A stretch of 64,000 nt of DNA from Methylobacterium sp. (GCA_002928875.1 PERO01000012.1:108549-172548), one strand, 5' to 3'; shown: positions 28,315-38,700, counted from the first letter of the stretch. Numbers and translations are program-made. Notes: generated from the letters alone by a model not told the origin.

Positions 28315-28926
28315 TCATTCCATCACGGCAGCCTTCAGGATCACCACCATGGTCGCGTGGCCCGGCTCGCTTTCGAGGCAGCGGATGACGTGCTGGCGAT
28401 CGCAGCGATAGCGAAGGGTTTCACCTGCCCGCACGATTTCCGTCTGCCCACCGACCTCGACCTCGAAGGCACCCTGGAACACCGAGAGACATTCGACCGA
28501 ACCGCGCTGATGCGCGTCGGAATCGAGCACGCCGCCCGGCTCGGCATGCACGTTGTACCATTGCAGCCATTCGACCGTTTTCAGCCAGCCGATGATCGCG
28601 AGGCGCACCTTGCCGTCCTCCGAGAGCAGGATCGGGGTGTCGCCCTTGGAGATCTTCTCGATGACCGGCGCATCGTCGCTGTCGACGAGGAAGCGTTCGA
28701 TGGAGATGTCGAGCGCCTGGCTCAGCCGCCAGATGGTGGCAAGCGTGGGGTTGGTCTCGTTGCGTTCGATCTGGCTGATGATGGATTTCGCGACGCCGGA
28801 TTGTTCGGCGAGCTCGGAAAGGGACAGGTTGTAGTTCTTCCGCAGGCGCTGGATGGTCTTGCCAAGCTGCCCGGAGAGCGCGGCCGCACCAGTTTCGAAA
28901 TCCCTGGGCTTGTCCTTCTCGGCCAT
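28315..28926 (-). CDS. XRE-cupin transcriptional regulator
   Basis: DNA-binding regulator of 203 residues. An N-terminal XRE helix-turn-helix (about residues 24-80; LSLSELAEQSGVAKSIISQI) is followed by a C-terminal cupin domain (about 120-200), a fusion widely used to sense small metabolites such as polyamines, amino acids or sulphur compounds. GGTGGAG lies 7 bases before the ATG; a GTG four codons earlier is an alternative. Upstream, at 28955-28972, lies an A+T-richer stretch with the palindrome GAACGTTC and a repeated AACG, a plausible operator. The gene converges on the diheme cytochrome and is divergent from the ferredoxin. Confidence 0.88.
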   Translation of the reverse strand: MAEKDKPRDFETGAAALSGQLGKTIQRLRKNYNLSLSELAEQSGVAKSIISQIERNETNPTLATIWRLSQALDISIERFLVDSDDAPVIEKISKGDTPILLSEDGKVRLAIIGWLKTVEWLQWYNVHAEPGGVLDSDAHQRGSVECLSVFQGAFEVEVGGQTEIVRAGETLRYRCDRQHVIRCLESEPGHATMVVILKAAVME

Positions 28927-28954
28927 GCGGGACTCCACCTGCTTCTGTTTGACC

Positions 28955-28972
28955 TAACGAACGAACGTTCTA
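28955..28972. promoter_or_regulatory. Possible operator between the XRE-cupin and ferredoxin genes
   Basis: The stretch contains GAACGTTC (28963-28970), a perfect 8-bp palindrome, preceded by the iterated half site AACGAACG. It lies about 30-45 bases upstream of the regulator's start codon on its coding strand. Assignment to the adjacent regulator is by proximity only. Confidence 0.3.
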
Positions 28973-29088
28973 TTCAACAAACCTCTCTCTTGCCCCAGCG
29001 TCGCGCATGAGGCAAGGGTTGCGGCCCATGAAGTCCGCAACTGCCCTTGTCGAGGATTGGCAGAGGACCGCGAAAGAGGTGTGACACG

Positions 29089-29475
29089 ATGCTGGACCGA
29101 AAGGACAACGCATTGGCCGACACGTCCGTTTCGGGCGAATTCGACCCGGAACTGGCCGATGGCGCCTTCCATGTGCTCGATCGTTCCGGTGTCCGGCATC
29201 TCCTACCCGGGTTGAACGGCTTCCGGCTCATGGAGATCATGCGCGAATGCGGCGTGGACATGCCGGAGAATTGCGGCGGCTCGGCCGCCTGCGGCACCTG
29301 CCATGTCTATGTCGAGGCGGATTGGCTTTCCCGCCTCGTTCCCGCCCGCGAGGACGAGGAAGCGATGCTGGATCAGCTCCTGCACACTGAGGCGAATTCG
29401 CGCCTTTCCTGCCAGATCCTGTGGGATGCGACGCTCGACGGCCTGCGCCTCACGCTCGCCCCCCCGGAGGAGTGA
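29089..29475 (+). CDS. [2Fe-2S] ferredoxin, adrenodoxin-like
   Basis: Small soluble electron carrier of 128 residues. The cluster cysteines follow the adrenodoxin/putidaredoxin pattern: ENCGGSAACGTCHVYV near residues 63-78, with the fourth Cys in RLSCQI near 108. An extra N-terminal stretch of about 20 residues precedes the usual start. Such ferredoxins serve cytochrome P450s, Rieske oxygenases or Fe-S assembly; no partner is adjacent. AGAGG lies upstream of the ATG. A paralogue with the same layout occurs at 41428. Confidence 0.9.
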   Translation: MLDRKDNALADTSVSGEFDPELADGAFHVLDRSGVRHLLPGLNGFRLMEIMRECGVDMPENCGGSAACGTCHVYVEADWLSRLVPAREDEEAMLDQLLHTEANSRLSCQILWDATLDGLRLTLAPPEE

Positions 29476-29478
29476 GCC

Positions 29479-30498
29479 TCAGATCGAGCGCTGCGGCGAG
29501 GCTTCCGCCTGCCGCTTGCGGTCGATGCCGAGCTGGCGCTCGCGCAGGATGACATAGATGCCGGCGCCGCAGACGATGCAGGCCCCGATCAGCACCAGCT
29601 GGTGCGGAAACTCCCCGAACAGGAAGTAACCCCAGGCCATCGCGAAGATCATGCCAGTGTAATCGAACGGCGCGACCGTGGAGGCGGGCGCCCGCCGGTA
29701 GCTCTCCGTGAGGAAGATCTGCCCGAAGCCGCCCATCACGCCCACCAGCATGAGGAAGAGTCCCTGCTTCAGGCTGGGCGCGCGCCACGCCCAGTCCGGA
29801 TCGATCGCGCCACCCACCACCGTCAGCATGCCGAAGGTCGTGGTCATCAGCGAGAAATAGATCACGATGGCGGATGTGCTTTCCGTCGCGGTCAGCCGGC
29901 GCACCTCGATCATCGCGAAGGCCGCGCAGCTCGCGCCGAGAAAGCCGAACAGCGCGCCCAGCGCCAGCGTGGTATCCGGCTGCCGGCTGATAGCATCGGC
30001 GGAAATATAGGGCCAGAGCATCACGATCACGCCGCAGAAGCCCACGAGCACGGCCGTCCATCGATAGAGCCGCACCACTTCGCCGAGCACGAACGCCGCC
30101 AGCACCACCGAGATCAGCGGCGCGGTGAACGAGATCGCCGTGGCATCGGTCAGCGGCAGCATGATGAGCGCGGTAAAGCCGAAGAACATGCCCAGCGAGC
30201 CGATGAGCCCGCGCTTGAGGTGGCCCTTGTGGTTGTTGGTCTGGAAGGCGGTGTGCAGCTTGCCGATCACCGCCATCCAGATGAAGACCGGGATCAGCGC
30301 GAAGAACGAGCGGGAAAAGACGATCTGCCCCACCGGGAAGGTCTGGTCCGCCGGCGTGATGGAGCCCACCACCTTCACCGCCGCCCCCATGCAGGAGAAC
30401 GCGAAGGCCGAGGCCACCTTGAAAAGGATGCCCATGAGGGGCCGATGTTGCGGCGGCACCGCCGGGGGAGCGGCGGAGGACGAGGATTCAACGGGCAT
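29479..30498 (-). CDS. EamA/DMT-family transporter
   Basis: Inner-membrane drug/metabolite transporter of 339 residues with about ten hydrophobic helices in two homologous halves; each half ends with the family pattern (ISFTAPLISVVLAAFVLGE near 135; STVAPFDYTGMIFAMAWGY near 275). The N-terminus (about 22 residues) is Ser/Pro/Ala-rich and cytoplasmic. Members export amino acids, nucleotides or other small metabolites; substrate unknown. The stop codon lies 3 bases from that of the convergent ferredoxin gene, with no terminator between. Confidence 0.9.
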   Translation of the reverse strand: MPVESSSSAAPPAVPPQHRPLMGILFKVASAFAFSCMGAAVKVVGSITPADQTFPVGQIVFSRSFFALIPVFIWMAVIGKLHTAFQTNNHKGHLKRGLIGSLGMFFGFTALIMLPLTDATAISFTAPLISVVLAAFVLGEVVRLYRWTAVLVGFCGVIVMLWPYISADAISRQPDTTLALGALFGFLGASCAAFAMIEVRRLTATESTSAIVIYFSLMTTTFGMLTVVGGAIDPDWAWRAPSLKQGLFLMLVGVMGGFGQIFLTESYRRAPASTVAPFDYTGMIFAMAWGYFLFGEFPHQLVLIGACIVCGAGIYVILRERQLGIDRKRQAEASPQRSI

Positions 30499-30599
30499 GT
30501 GAGGGCAGATCCGAACCGGCCAAAGCCGAAGCTTACGGATGGCCGCCGGGTTTCACAACCCGCGCGATGCGCCGTCGCCGGCCATGGACCGCGGCATGC

Positions 30600-31577
30600 T
30601 CAGCGCATGGCGCGCAGGCGATCGCGGGCCGGCAGGGTGTCGAGGCTCTCGAGCGGCGAGGGGCCGGTCTGCGCGGTTTCGGGCTCAGCGAGGATATCCG
30701 CCATGCCGTCGAACAGCGCCTCGTCCTCGCCGACGGGGGCGATGGCATCGTCCGCATCCGCCGCCACGGGATCTGCTCTCTCCGCCATGACTGGCGCGGG
30801 GTTTTCCTCGATTTCCAGCAATTCGGCGCCCACCATGGTGGGTTCGGCACGCTCGGCCGGCACGAAGAAATCGAAGGTATCGTCGATCTCAGCCTGGTTG
30901 GCTTCGCTCATCCAGATGTCGGGCTCGGTGCGTGCCGTCTCCATTTCCATGGCGATGGTCGCATCGATATCCTCGATCTCCTCGGTGATCTGGTCGGAGA
31001 GACCGGCCGCCTCGACCAGCGAGCGGATGCGCGCATCGAGGAATTTCAGCGTCTCCACCGCCTTCGCGATGCGCTGTGCCGTCAGATCCTGGAAACCGCA
31101 GGCGGTGTAGATCTCGGTCGCGGAGCGATCCAGCTCGTCGCAAACCGCCGGATCGATGCCCAGTTCCCGCAGGGTCCAGGCCTGTTCCTGCATCCGCTCG
31201 GCAGCGGAGAGAATTGCCGAGGTCGCCTTCTCGGTGGTCTCGACCACGGCATCGAGGGTTTCGGACGCCGCCGCGAACTGGATGCCGCGGCTGTCGCGCG
31301 CATGCATCGCGCGGATTTCCTTCTCGGCCCGCAGGATCGCGCGCGCCATGTCGAGGATCTGCCGGTGCAGCGCATCCGAGCCGATCAGAACCGGCCGCGT
31401 GTTCATCGAGCGCGACAGCCTGTCGATCGCATCGAGCAGCGTCGTGGTATCGGCATGGCGGTTGCGCTTGGCGAATTCCGCAAGGAACCAGCGCCCGCGC
31501 TCCGTTTCCATCACGGCGGCAGCAATCTGCTCGTAGGCCGCGTCATCATACGTCGGCGGTTTGATCAACGACGTCAT
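30600..31577 (-). CDS. CheZ-like phosphatase domain protein
   Basis: Predicted cytoplasmic helical protein of 325 residues. A long four-helix region (about 60-205) carries TACGFQDLTAQRI near 170-182, matching the CheZ active site DFQDLTGQ in which Asp and Gln dephosphorylate CheY-P. The C-terminal 110 residues are acidic and low in complexity, ending with a short basic helix (RDRLRAMR) that could act as the CheY-binding tail, as in CheZ. No chemotaxis genes are adjacent; flagellar genes lie 17 kb away. Role in switching motor direction or in another response-regulator pathway is inferred from the motif only. Confidence 0.7.
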   Translation of the reverse strand: MTSLIKPPTYDDAAYEQIAAAVMETERGRWFLAEFAKRNRHADTTTLLDAIDRLSRSMNTRPVLIGSDALHRQILDMARAILRAEKEIRAMHARDSRGIQFAAASETLDAVVETTEKATSAILSAAERMQEQAWTLRELGIDPAVCDELDRSATEIYTACGFQDLTAQRIAKAVETLKFLDARIRSLVEAAGLSDQITEEIEDIDATIAMEMETARTEPDIWMSEANQAEIDDTFDFFVPAERAEPTMVGAELLEIEENPAPVMAERADPVAADADDAIAPVGEDEALFDGMADILAEPETAQTGPSPLESLDTLPARDRLRAMR

Positions 31578-31761
31578 TTTCGGAGAGCCGCTCTTCCCGT
31601 GGTAGGCCTTGACTGGTTTGCCACAACCCTGCCTTGGTATTGGTTAACGATCGCTTTCCGATGGCCGCTTGCCGGTGCCTTTCCGGCAATGATACGAGAG
31701 TTTTTATTGTGGCGGCAGTGAGTCCGCGTTTTTCAGGCGTTGGCGAGGTTCAGGATCAGGC

Positions 31762-32907
31762 ATGGCGCGGCCTTCCGCAATCTGGAGCGAAGCGGCGCGT
31801 GGCGACGGAATTTTGCGCCTCGGCGGGAACTATACGGCCGATAATGCGACCGAACTCGAGGGCGCGCTGTCCGAGGCCCTGAAGCACGGGCCGGAGGCCA
31901 CCGCCTTCCGCGCCGATTTCCGCATCGATTGCGCCGGGCTCGGCGCGCTCGATACGGTGGGCGCCTGGCTCATTCACCGCGCGCAACTCGATCTCGCCGA
32001 GCGTGGCGATGTGACGCTGGTCGGCCTGCGGCGGGACCAGACCCACCTCATCGCCGAGGTCGCGCATGCCTATGAGCGCCGCTCGGAGGTGCCGGAACGG
32101 CCGGTGGGGGCCTATCCCTGGCTCGCGGATATCGGCGAGGCCGTGGTGGCGGCCGGCCGCGATGTCGTCAATGGCGTTGTCTTCCTCGGCCTCGTCATGG
32201 CCGCCTCGTGGCGGCTGGTGCGGGGGCGTGCCAAGCTGCGGCCGGCAGCGGTGGTGACGCAGCTCGAACGGGTGGCGATGCGCGGCGTGCCGATCATCGC
32301 GCTGATTTCCTTTCTCGTCGGCGCCATCATCGCGCAGCAGAGCATTTTCCAGCTCGAGAAATTCGGCCAGGCGCATTTCGTGGCCGATCTCGTGGGCGTG
32401 CTGGTCCTGCGCGAACTGGCTGTCCTTCTCACCTCCATCATGGTGGCGGGCCGGTCCGGTTCCGCGTTCACGGCCGAACTCGGCTCGATGAAGATGCGCG
32501 AGGAGGTCGATGCGCTGCAGACGATGGGCATCGACCCCATCGAGGTGCTGGTCCTGCCCCGCATCCTCGCGCTGCTGGTCGGCCTGCCGCTGCTCACCTT
32601 CCTCTCGGCGATGTCGGCCGTGGCGGGCGCGGCCTTGGTCGCCAACCTCTATGGCGGCATCAGCCTCGATATCTTCTTTGCCCGCGTGCAGAACATCATC
32701 GGCATCAATACCTTCATGGTCGGCATGTACAAGGCGCCGTTCATGGCGCTGGTCATCGGGCTCATCGCCTGCATCGAGGGCTTTGCCGTGCGGGGCAGCG
32801 CGGAATCGCTCGGCAGCCACACCACGGCCTCGGTGGTGAAGTCGATCTTCGTGGTCATCGTGGTCGATGGTCTCTTCGCCATGTTCTTCGCATCGATCCG
32901 GTACTGA
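31762..32907 (+). CDS. mlaE: MlaE-family lipid ABC transporter permease with N-terminal STAS domain
   Basis: Inner-membrane permease of an Mla-type phospholipid transporter, 381 residues. The first 110 residues form a STAS domain (IDCAGLGALDTVGAWLIH), the part that is the separate MlaB protein in enterics, fused here. The remaining part has about five to six spans with the MlaE elements FLVGAIIAQQS, ELAVLLTSIMVAGRSGSAFTAELG and LPLLTFLSAMSA. It heads a four-gene operon with the ATPase, the MCE-domain protein and a lipoprotein, a complete system for keeping outer-membrane lipid asymmetry. Confidence 0.93.
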   Translation: MARPSAIWSEAARGDGILRLGGNYTADNATELEGALSEALKHGPEATAFRADFRIDCAGLGALDTVGAWLIHRAQLDLAERGDVTLVGLRRDQTHLIAEVAHAYERRSEVPERPVGAYPWLADIGEAVVAAGRDVVNGVVFLGLVMAASWRLVRGRAKLRPAAVVTQLERVAMRGVPIIALISFLVGAIIAQQSIFQLEKFGQAHFVADLVGVLVLRELAVLLTSIMVAGRSGSAFTAELGSMKMREEVDALQTMGIDPIEVLVLPRILALLVGLPLLTFLSAMSAVAGAALVANLYGGISLDIFFARVQNIIGINTFMVGMYKAPFMALVIGLIACIEGFAVRGSAESLGSHTTASVVKSIFVVIVVDGLFAMFFASIRY

Positions 32908-32908
32908 G

Positions 32909-33712
32909 ATGGCCGAGACGCCCGCTTCCGCTCCCCCAGCGCTCGCCAATGCCGATACGGTCATCTCGGTCGAGGATCTGGCTGTCGGCTTCGGCGACCG
33001 CATGGTGATCGACGGCCTGTCGCTCGATGTGCATCGCGGCGAGATTCTCGGCGTCGTCGGGGCATCCGGCACCGGCAAGTCGGTGCTGTTGCGCACGATC
33101 ATCGGTCTCGTGGCGAAACGGCGCGGCCTGGTGCGGGTGTTCAGCCACGACATGGATCGCGTGAGCGCCCAGCGCCGCCGGTTGATCGAGCGCCGCTGGG
33201 GCATCCTGTTCCAGCACGGGGCGTTGTTCTCCTCGCTCACCGTGAAGCAGAACATCCAGTTCCCGATGCGCGAATATCTCGATCTGTCGCCGCGCCTCAT
33301 CGAGGAAATGGCGATGCTGAAGCTCCAGCTTGTCGGGTTGAAGCCGGAAGCCGCGAACCGGATGCCGTCCGAACTCTCCGGCGGCATGATCAAGCGCGCC
33401 GCCCTGGCCCGGGCGCTGGCGCTCGATCCGGAAATCGTCTTCCTCGACGAACCGACCTCCGGGCTCGACCCCATCGGCGCGGGCGATTTCGACGAGCTGA
33501 TCGCCACCTTGCGCAACACCCTGGGCCTCACCGTCTTTATGGTGACGCATGACCTCGACAGTCTCGCCGGAATTTGCGATCGCATCGCGGCGCTTGGAGA
33601 AGGGCGCGTTCTGTCGCAAGGTCCGCTGGAGCAGTTGAGGGCCGAGCCGCATCCGTGGCTCCAGGCCTATTTCAATGGTCCCCGGGCGCGCGCGAGCCGG
33701 GTCCACGGCTAG
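32909..33712 (+). CDS. mlaF: Mla-type ABC transporter ATP-binding protein
   Basis: Cytoplasmic ATPase driving the lipid transporter, 267 residues. Walker A is GASGTGKSVLL (near residue 51), Q-loop GILFQHGALFSSLTV, signature LSGGMIKRAALARAL (near 151), Walker B IVFLDEPTSGLDP, and H-loop VTHD. The FQHGALFSS element is typical of MlaF. It starts one base after the permease stop, so the two are translationally coupled. Earlier in-frame codons inside the permease gene were not chosen. Confidence 0.93.
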   Translation: MAETPASAPPALANADTVISVEDLAVGFGDRMVIDGLSLDVHRGEILGVVGASGTGKSVLLRTIIGLVAKRRGLVRVFSHDMDRVSAQRRRLIERRWGILFQHGALFSSLTVKQNIQFPMREYLDLSPRLIEEMAMLKLQLVGLKPEAANRMPSELSGGMIKRAALARALALDPEIVFLDEPTSGLDPIGAGDFDELIATLRNTLGLTVFMVTHDLDSLAGICDRIAALGEGRVLSQGPLEQLRAEPHPWLQAYFNGPRARASRVHG

Positions 33713-33738
33713 CTGGCGTAACGGAAGGTTCGACGAGC

Positions 33739-35061
33739 ATGGAGAACAAGGCCAATTACGCGATTGTCGGGCTTTTCACCCTTGCCGTGATTGCCGGCAT
33801 TTTCGGCTTCATCTTCTGGTTCACCCGGGCCTCCGAGAACTCGGACCGGAAGGTCTATCGCGTCATCTTCGTGGGCTCCGTCTCGGGCCTCTCCACCGGT
33901 TCTGCGGTTCGTTTCAACGGGTTGCGCGTGGGCGAGGTGACGGCCGTCGGCATTCTGCCCGCCGATCCGAGCCGCGTCGTGGCGAATATCGCGGTCAACC
34001 CGACGACGCCGATCCGCACCGATACCAAGGCTCGCCTCGAGACGCAGGGCCTGACCGGCGTGGCCAATATCCAGCTGACGGGCGGGGCAGGCAACGCGCC
34101 GGATCTCGTCTCGCTCGATGCCGGTGCGCCGCCCGCGATCTATGCCGAGCGCTCGGATTTCCAGGATATTCTCGAGAGCGTGCAGCGCGTTTCGGCCAAG
34201 CTTGATTCGGTCCTGCCCCGCGCTGATTCGATTCTCGCGCAGGCCGAGGGGCCCGCTTTGTCCACCTTGCGCAATGTCGAGGCCTTCTCGAACGCGCTGG
34301 GGCAGAATTCCGCCGGTGTCGCGAGCTTCCTCTCCAATGTGGGCGAGATGAGCCAGAAGATCGGCTCGCTCGCGACCCGGATCGAGCGCTTCGTCGACGA
34401 GGCCGAGAACATCACGCGCGGCATCGATGCGAGGAGCATCAATCAGGCCGTGAAGAATGTCGCGGATTTCACCGAGACTCTCGCCCAGAATCGCAACGCC
34501 GTGGCCATGCTGCTGACCGATGCCGGCCAGCTCGCGCGCCAGCTGCAGGGCAGCGCCACCAAGCTCGATACGGCGCTGGACGAGGTGGGCAAGCTCGCGA
34601 AGGGCATCGATACCGACAAGATCAACCGCACCCTGGAGGGGGCGGAAAAATTCGCCTCCGTCCTCAGCCGCAATTCCGCGGATATCGACCGCATGATCCG
34701 CGACATCACCGCCAAGACCGACACCGTGACACGCGCCATCGACCGGCTCGACAACGTGATGGCCGGCGCCGAGAGCTTCTTCGGTGGCGGGCAGGACGGC
34801 GCGACCGCCGGCCTCATCCGCGAATTGACTGATGCCGCGAAATCCATCCGCACCCTTGCGGGCAATCTCGACGTGCGCACGCGCGAATTGTCGAGCGGGT
34901 TGTCGCGGTTCACCGGGCCGGGCCTGCGCGATTTCGAGGCGCTCGCGGCGGATAGCCGCAAGGCCGTGAACGATCTCTCCCGCGCCGTGCGGGCGTTGGA
35001 ACGCAATCCGTCGCAATTGCTCTTCGGCGGACAATCCAATATTCCCGAATATCGGCGGTGA
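33739..35061 (+). CDS. mlaD: MCE-domain substrate-binding protein (MlaD-like)
   Basis: Inner-membrane-anchored periplasmic lipid-binding subunit, 440 residues, longer than enteric MlaD. One N-terminal span (about 9-29) is followed by the MCE domain (about 38-118; FVGSVSGLSTGSAVRFNGLRVGEV is family-typical). A long helical region (about 140-430) with repeating DI and LA heptads may form the extended tube or coiled coil seen in longer MCE proteins. It follows the ATPase by 26 bases, and its stop overlaps the start of the lipoprotein gene. Confidence 0.92.
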   Translation: MENKANYAIVGLFTLAVIAGIFGFIFWFTRASENSDRKVYRVIFVGSVSGLSTGSAVRFNGLRVGEVTAVGILPADPSRVVANIAVNPTTPIRTDTKARLETQGLTGVANIQLTGGAGNAPDLVSLDAGAPPAIYAERSDFQDILESVQRVSAKLDSVLPRADSILAQAEGPALSTLRNVEAFSNALGQNSAGVASFLSNVGEMSQKIGSLATRIERFVDEAENITRGIDARSINQAVKNVADFTETLAQNRNAVAMLLTDAGQLARQLQGSATKLDTALDEVGKLAKGIDTDKINRTLEGAEKFASVLSRNSADIDRMIRDITAKTDTVTRAIDRLDNVMAGAESFFGGGQDGATAGLIRELTDAAKSIRTLAGNLDVRTRELSSGLSRFTGPGLRDFEALAADSRKAVNDLSRAVRALERNPSQLLFGGQSNIPEYRR

Positions 35062-35708
35062 GGCGAGGGCGCGTGGGCGAAGTGAATGAGGCGATAACGG
35101 GTGGGACGCGGCTGGCGCCAGGGCGCCGGGCCTTCCCGGTTGCGCGCCTGGCCACGCTCGCGCTGGCAGGCTTTCTCGCGGGCTGCGGAGGCAATGCGCC
35201 GCCGCCGACCTTCGATCTCCTGGCACCGCGTGACAATCTGTCCGTCCGGCCGGGGCGCGGGCTGATCGTCGTGGCCGAGCCGTCGGCACTGGCCGCGCTC
35301 GATACCACCCGCCTCGTGGTGATGACGCGCGGCGGCGGCATCGCCTATATCGGTGACGCGCAATGGTCCGACCGCTTGCCGAAGCTCGTGCAGGTGCGCC
35401 TGATCCAGACCTTCGAGAATGCCAAGCGGCTGACAGGCGTCGGCCGGCCCGGCGATCGCCTGCTGCCCATGGCGCAGCTCAATTCGGAAATCCGCCGTTT
35501 CGGCATCGATGAAGCCACCGGCGAAGCCGTGATCGAGATGAGCGTGAAGATCGTGCAGGATAGCACGGGCCGGATTCTCGCCGGGCAGATCTTCACGCGC
35601 TCCGTGCCATCCGGCGGTTCGGGCGGCCCGGTTGCCGCCGCGGCCCTCGATCTCGCGATGCAGGACATGCTGCGCGATATCGTGCGCTGGACATCCGCGC
35701 GCATCTGA
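35058..35708 (+). CDS. ABC-type transport auxiliary lipoprotein (PqiC/YmbA-like)
   Basis: Outer-membrane lipoprotein component of the Mla-like system, 216 residues from the GTG that overlaps mlaD. A hydrophobic stretch with lipobox FLAGC lies near residue 43, giving an unusually long basic pre-lipobox segment; a later start (GTG 35073 or 35088 region) would shorten it and may be the true one. The mature part opens PPPTFDLLAPRD and carries the family-like WSDRLPKLVQVRLIQTFENA. Gene order mlaE-mlaF-mlaD-lipoprotein is common in alphaproteobacteria, where this protein replaces the enteric MlaA/MlaC arrangement or complements it. Confidence 0.8.
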   Translation: MRRGRVGEVNEAITGGTRLAPGRRAFPVARLATLALAGFLAGCGGNAPPPTFDLLAPRDNLSVRPGRGLIVVAEPSALAALDTTRLVVMTRGGGIAYIGDAQWSDRLPKLVQVRLIQTFENAKRLTGVGRPGDRLLPMAQLNSEIRRFGIDEATGEAVIEMSVKIVQDSTGRILAGQIFTRSVPSGGSGGPVAAAALDLAMQDMLRDIVRWTSARI

Positions 35709-35733
35709 GCGGAACCCGCGCCGATCGGCATGA

Positions 35734-35759
35734 AAAAGGCGGCCCAAGAGCCGCCTTTT
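35734..35759. terminator. Bidirectional terminator between the mla operon and the giant coiled-coil gene
   Basis: AAAAGGCGGC pairs with GCCGCCTTTT over a 6-base loop, a perfect 10-bp stem with A and T runs on its two flanks, able to stop both converging transcripts. Confidence 0.85.
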
Positions 35760-35786
35760 GTTTGGTCGCTGTCGCCGTAAAGCCTC

Positions 35787-38700
35787 TCAGTCGAAACGGC
35801 CGGCCGCGTGCGCGAGCATGGTGTAGACCTTGCCGGTATCGGAAGTGAGGTAGGTTCGAGCCACCAGCGAATCCCGGTCGTCGCCGGCCACTTCCGCGAG
35901 CAGGCGCTCGAACTGGTCGACGTAATTGTCGACCGTGCGCTTGAATTCGGGATCGCGGCGATAGCGGCGGCGGATGTCGTCATAGGCCTCCTGCCCCTGC
36001 AAGGTGTAGAGCTTGCGGGTGAAGACATTGCGCTCGCCGCGGCGGTAACGCTCCCAGAGTTCGATCGCCGCCTCGTGGTCGATCATCCGGGCGATGTCCA
36101 CGGAAAGGCTGTCGAGCGATTCGATCCGGCGTGCGGAGCCGCCCTCGCCGGGACGGGGCTCGCCGGTGCGGGCAAACCGGGCGCCGGCCACGGGTTCGTC
36201 GTCGGAAGCACGCTCCAGAAGGCCCGAGAGCCAGGAGCCGCTGCCGGCGCCGCCGCGGGGCGCGGGAGTGGCCGGGCGGGGCGGCGGCGGTGGAGCCGGG
36301 CGCGGCGCGGGTTCGAAGGCTGCGGGGCGCGGTGCCGGCTCGAAGGCCGCCGGACGCGGCTGAGGCGCGCGCGGGGGTTCCGGCTCGGCCCGGCGCGGTT
36401 CGCTCACGTCGAGCGCCGGCCCGGAGCGGGAGACGATTTCATTGAGTTCCGAAAGCGCGCGCAGCTGGTCGCCCACGACGCGCTTCAGGTTCTGGCTGGC
36501 CTCGCGCGCCTCGCGGGGAATTTCGAGACCGCCGGCCTGCAGGGCGGCGCGGGTCGCTTCGAGATCGGCAAGGATGTCCCGGGTCGCCTGGCGCAGGTCG
36601 CCGGCGGTGGCGAGGAAGCCTTGCACGCCGTTCTGCAGCAGCGAGGTCATCTCGGTATTCGCCTGGTCATAGGCCTGGCGCAAGGCGGCCGCGGTGCGCT
36701 CGCGCTCCTTGCCGGTTTCGAGCCGGATGCGCTCGTATTGCGACCCGATGGCCTGGGCAGCCGTCTCGGCGCTCTGGTGCACGAGGGTGGACGCCTCGCG
36801 GGCCCGGGCCTCGGCGGTGGAAAGCTGGTCCTCGACGAGGCTCGTGAAGGATCGCAGCATCGCATCCACATCCTCGATGCGCGCATTGAGCGTGCCGACG
36901 AGACCCTCGAGGGCCTGCTGGCGTTCGCCGAGCAGGCTGGAGAGGTTCGCCTGGCTCGCGGACAATTCGCCGGACAGGTTGCGCATGGCGTTGGCGCGAT
37001 CATCGAGCGCCACCACCGTGTTCTGGCTCGTGGACAATAGGTCGCCCGAGGCGGCGCGGATCGCTTCGACACGGGCCGACAGCGCATCCGAACCCTCGCT
37101 CGCGGCCGAGAGGATCGCCGCCAGCGTCGCCTCGAGGCCACGCACCCGGTCGCCGAGACGGCCCTCGATGTCGGAAAGGCCCTTCGCGGTCGAACCGACG
37201 ATCGTGTTCAGCACGCGGTTGGCGTCGCCGAGCTTGTCGAGAAGCTCCGCGACCTCGCCGCGCAGCCTGTCATTGGCCTCGACGAGATGATGCAGCGACT
37301 TTGCCGAGCCGTTCTCGATCGCGGAATTGAGTTCGGCGAGCGAGGCGGTGACACGCTCGGCGATCTCGGTGGAGGCGGTTTCGAGACCCTGCACCATGGC
37401 GAGGCCATGCCGTTCGAAGCTCGAGACGAAATGCGCCCCTTTCTCGTCGATCAGCGTGGAGATCTGGTCGGCGCGGCTCATCAATTCGTTGCCGACCTCG
37501 CGCGACAGGCTCGTGAGGCTGCGTTCCACCTCGCCGGCGCGCAGCAGGATCGCGTCCGCGCTCTGGTCCAGCCGGTCGATGACGATTTCCGTCGCCTTCT
37601 GCGCCTTCTGTTCCAGCACCACGCGGATTTCCTCGGTGTGGCGACCGATCGCCTCGTTCGCCTCCTGCGCGGATTTCTCGAAGACGGCGTTGAGTTCCTG
37701 CGTGCGCTGGCCCAGCGCTTCGGTTGCCTGGGTGGCCTTCTGATCGAGGATCTCGATCTGCTGGCCAAGCGGCGCGACGATCCGGCTTCCGAAGACCTGC
37801 ACCTTCTCCTCGAGATTGCCGAGCAGCGAACCGCCGGTTTCCTGCACGGCCCGGGTGAATTCCAGCGTGCGCAGGGCGACCATGTCGCTCAACGTCTTCG
37901 CGCGCTCGTCCACGCCGCTTTCGACGCGGTTCAGCAGGCTTTCGATATTCGCGGTGACCTGCTGCGTGCGATCCGCCAGGCGTGCACCCAGCACATCGCT
38001 TTGCGCGACGACCGCGTGTTCCAGCTTGTCGGTGGTGGCGATGAAGGTTTTTTCGAATTCCTCGAACCGTTCGCCGAGCCCGGCCGTGCGGGCGGTGACG
38101 GTTTCCGCAAGCCGCGCGGCATTGGCCGCCAGCGCCTCGTTCACCCGCTGCCCGTGCTGGTTCATGGCCTGCAGCACGTCGCGGCCGGTATTGGCGAGCC
38201 GCTCGGTCGCCTCGGTCGACTGGCGGGCGAGGGCGAGGCCGAGATCGTCGATCTCGGTCTTGAGGCCGGCCGAGGCTTCCCGCGTCCGGTCGGTGATGAG
38301 CGTGCCGAGGCTCTCCCCGGCGATCGCGAAGGCCTCGTTGGCCTGCTCGACCCGGCTCGTGATGAGATCGACGAGAGCCACGCCCTGATTGGCGAGGGCG
38401 GTTTCGAGCCCGCCGCGCGTGCCCTCGAGCGCCCGTTCGAAGCCGCGCGCGTTCTCGGCCAGCGTTTCCTCGATCTTGGTGATCGAACGCTGCAGGGTCG
38501 CCTCGATTTGCAGGCCGTTCGCGCCGAAGGTGTCGGCCAGCCTCTGGGCGTTGTTGCCGAGCAGCACTTCCATTTCGCGCGCGCCCTGGCTCATCGAGGT
38601 CTCGATGCGCCGCGACGTATCCTCGAGAACGCCGGTGACGGCGCGCGAGGTGGTGCCCAAAGTCTCCTCGATGCGGCTCGCGGTGCCGATCATGCGCTCG

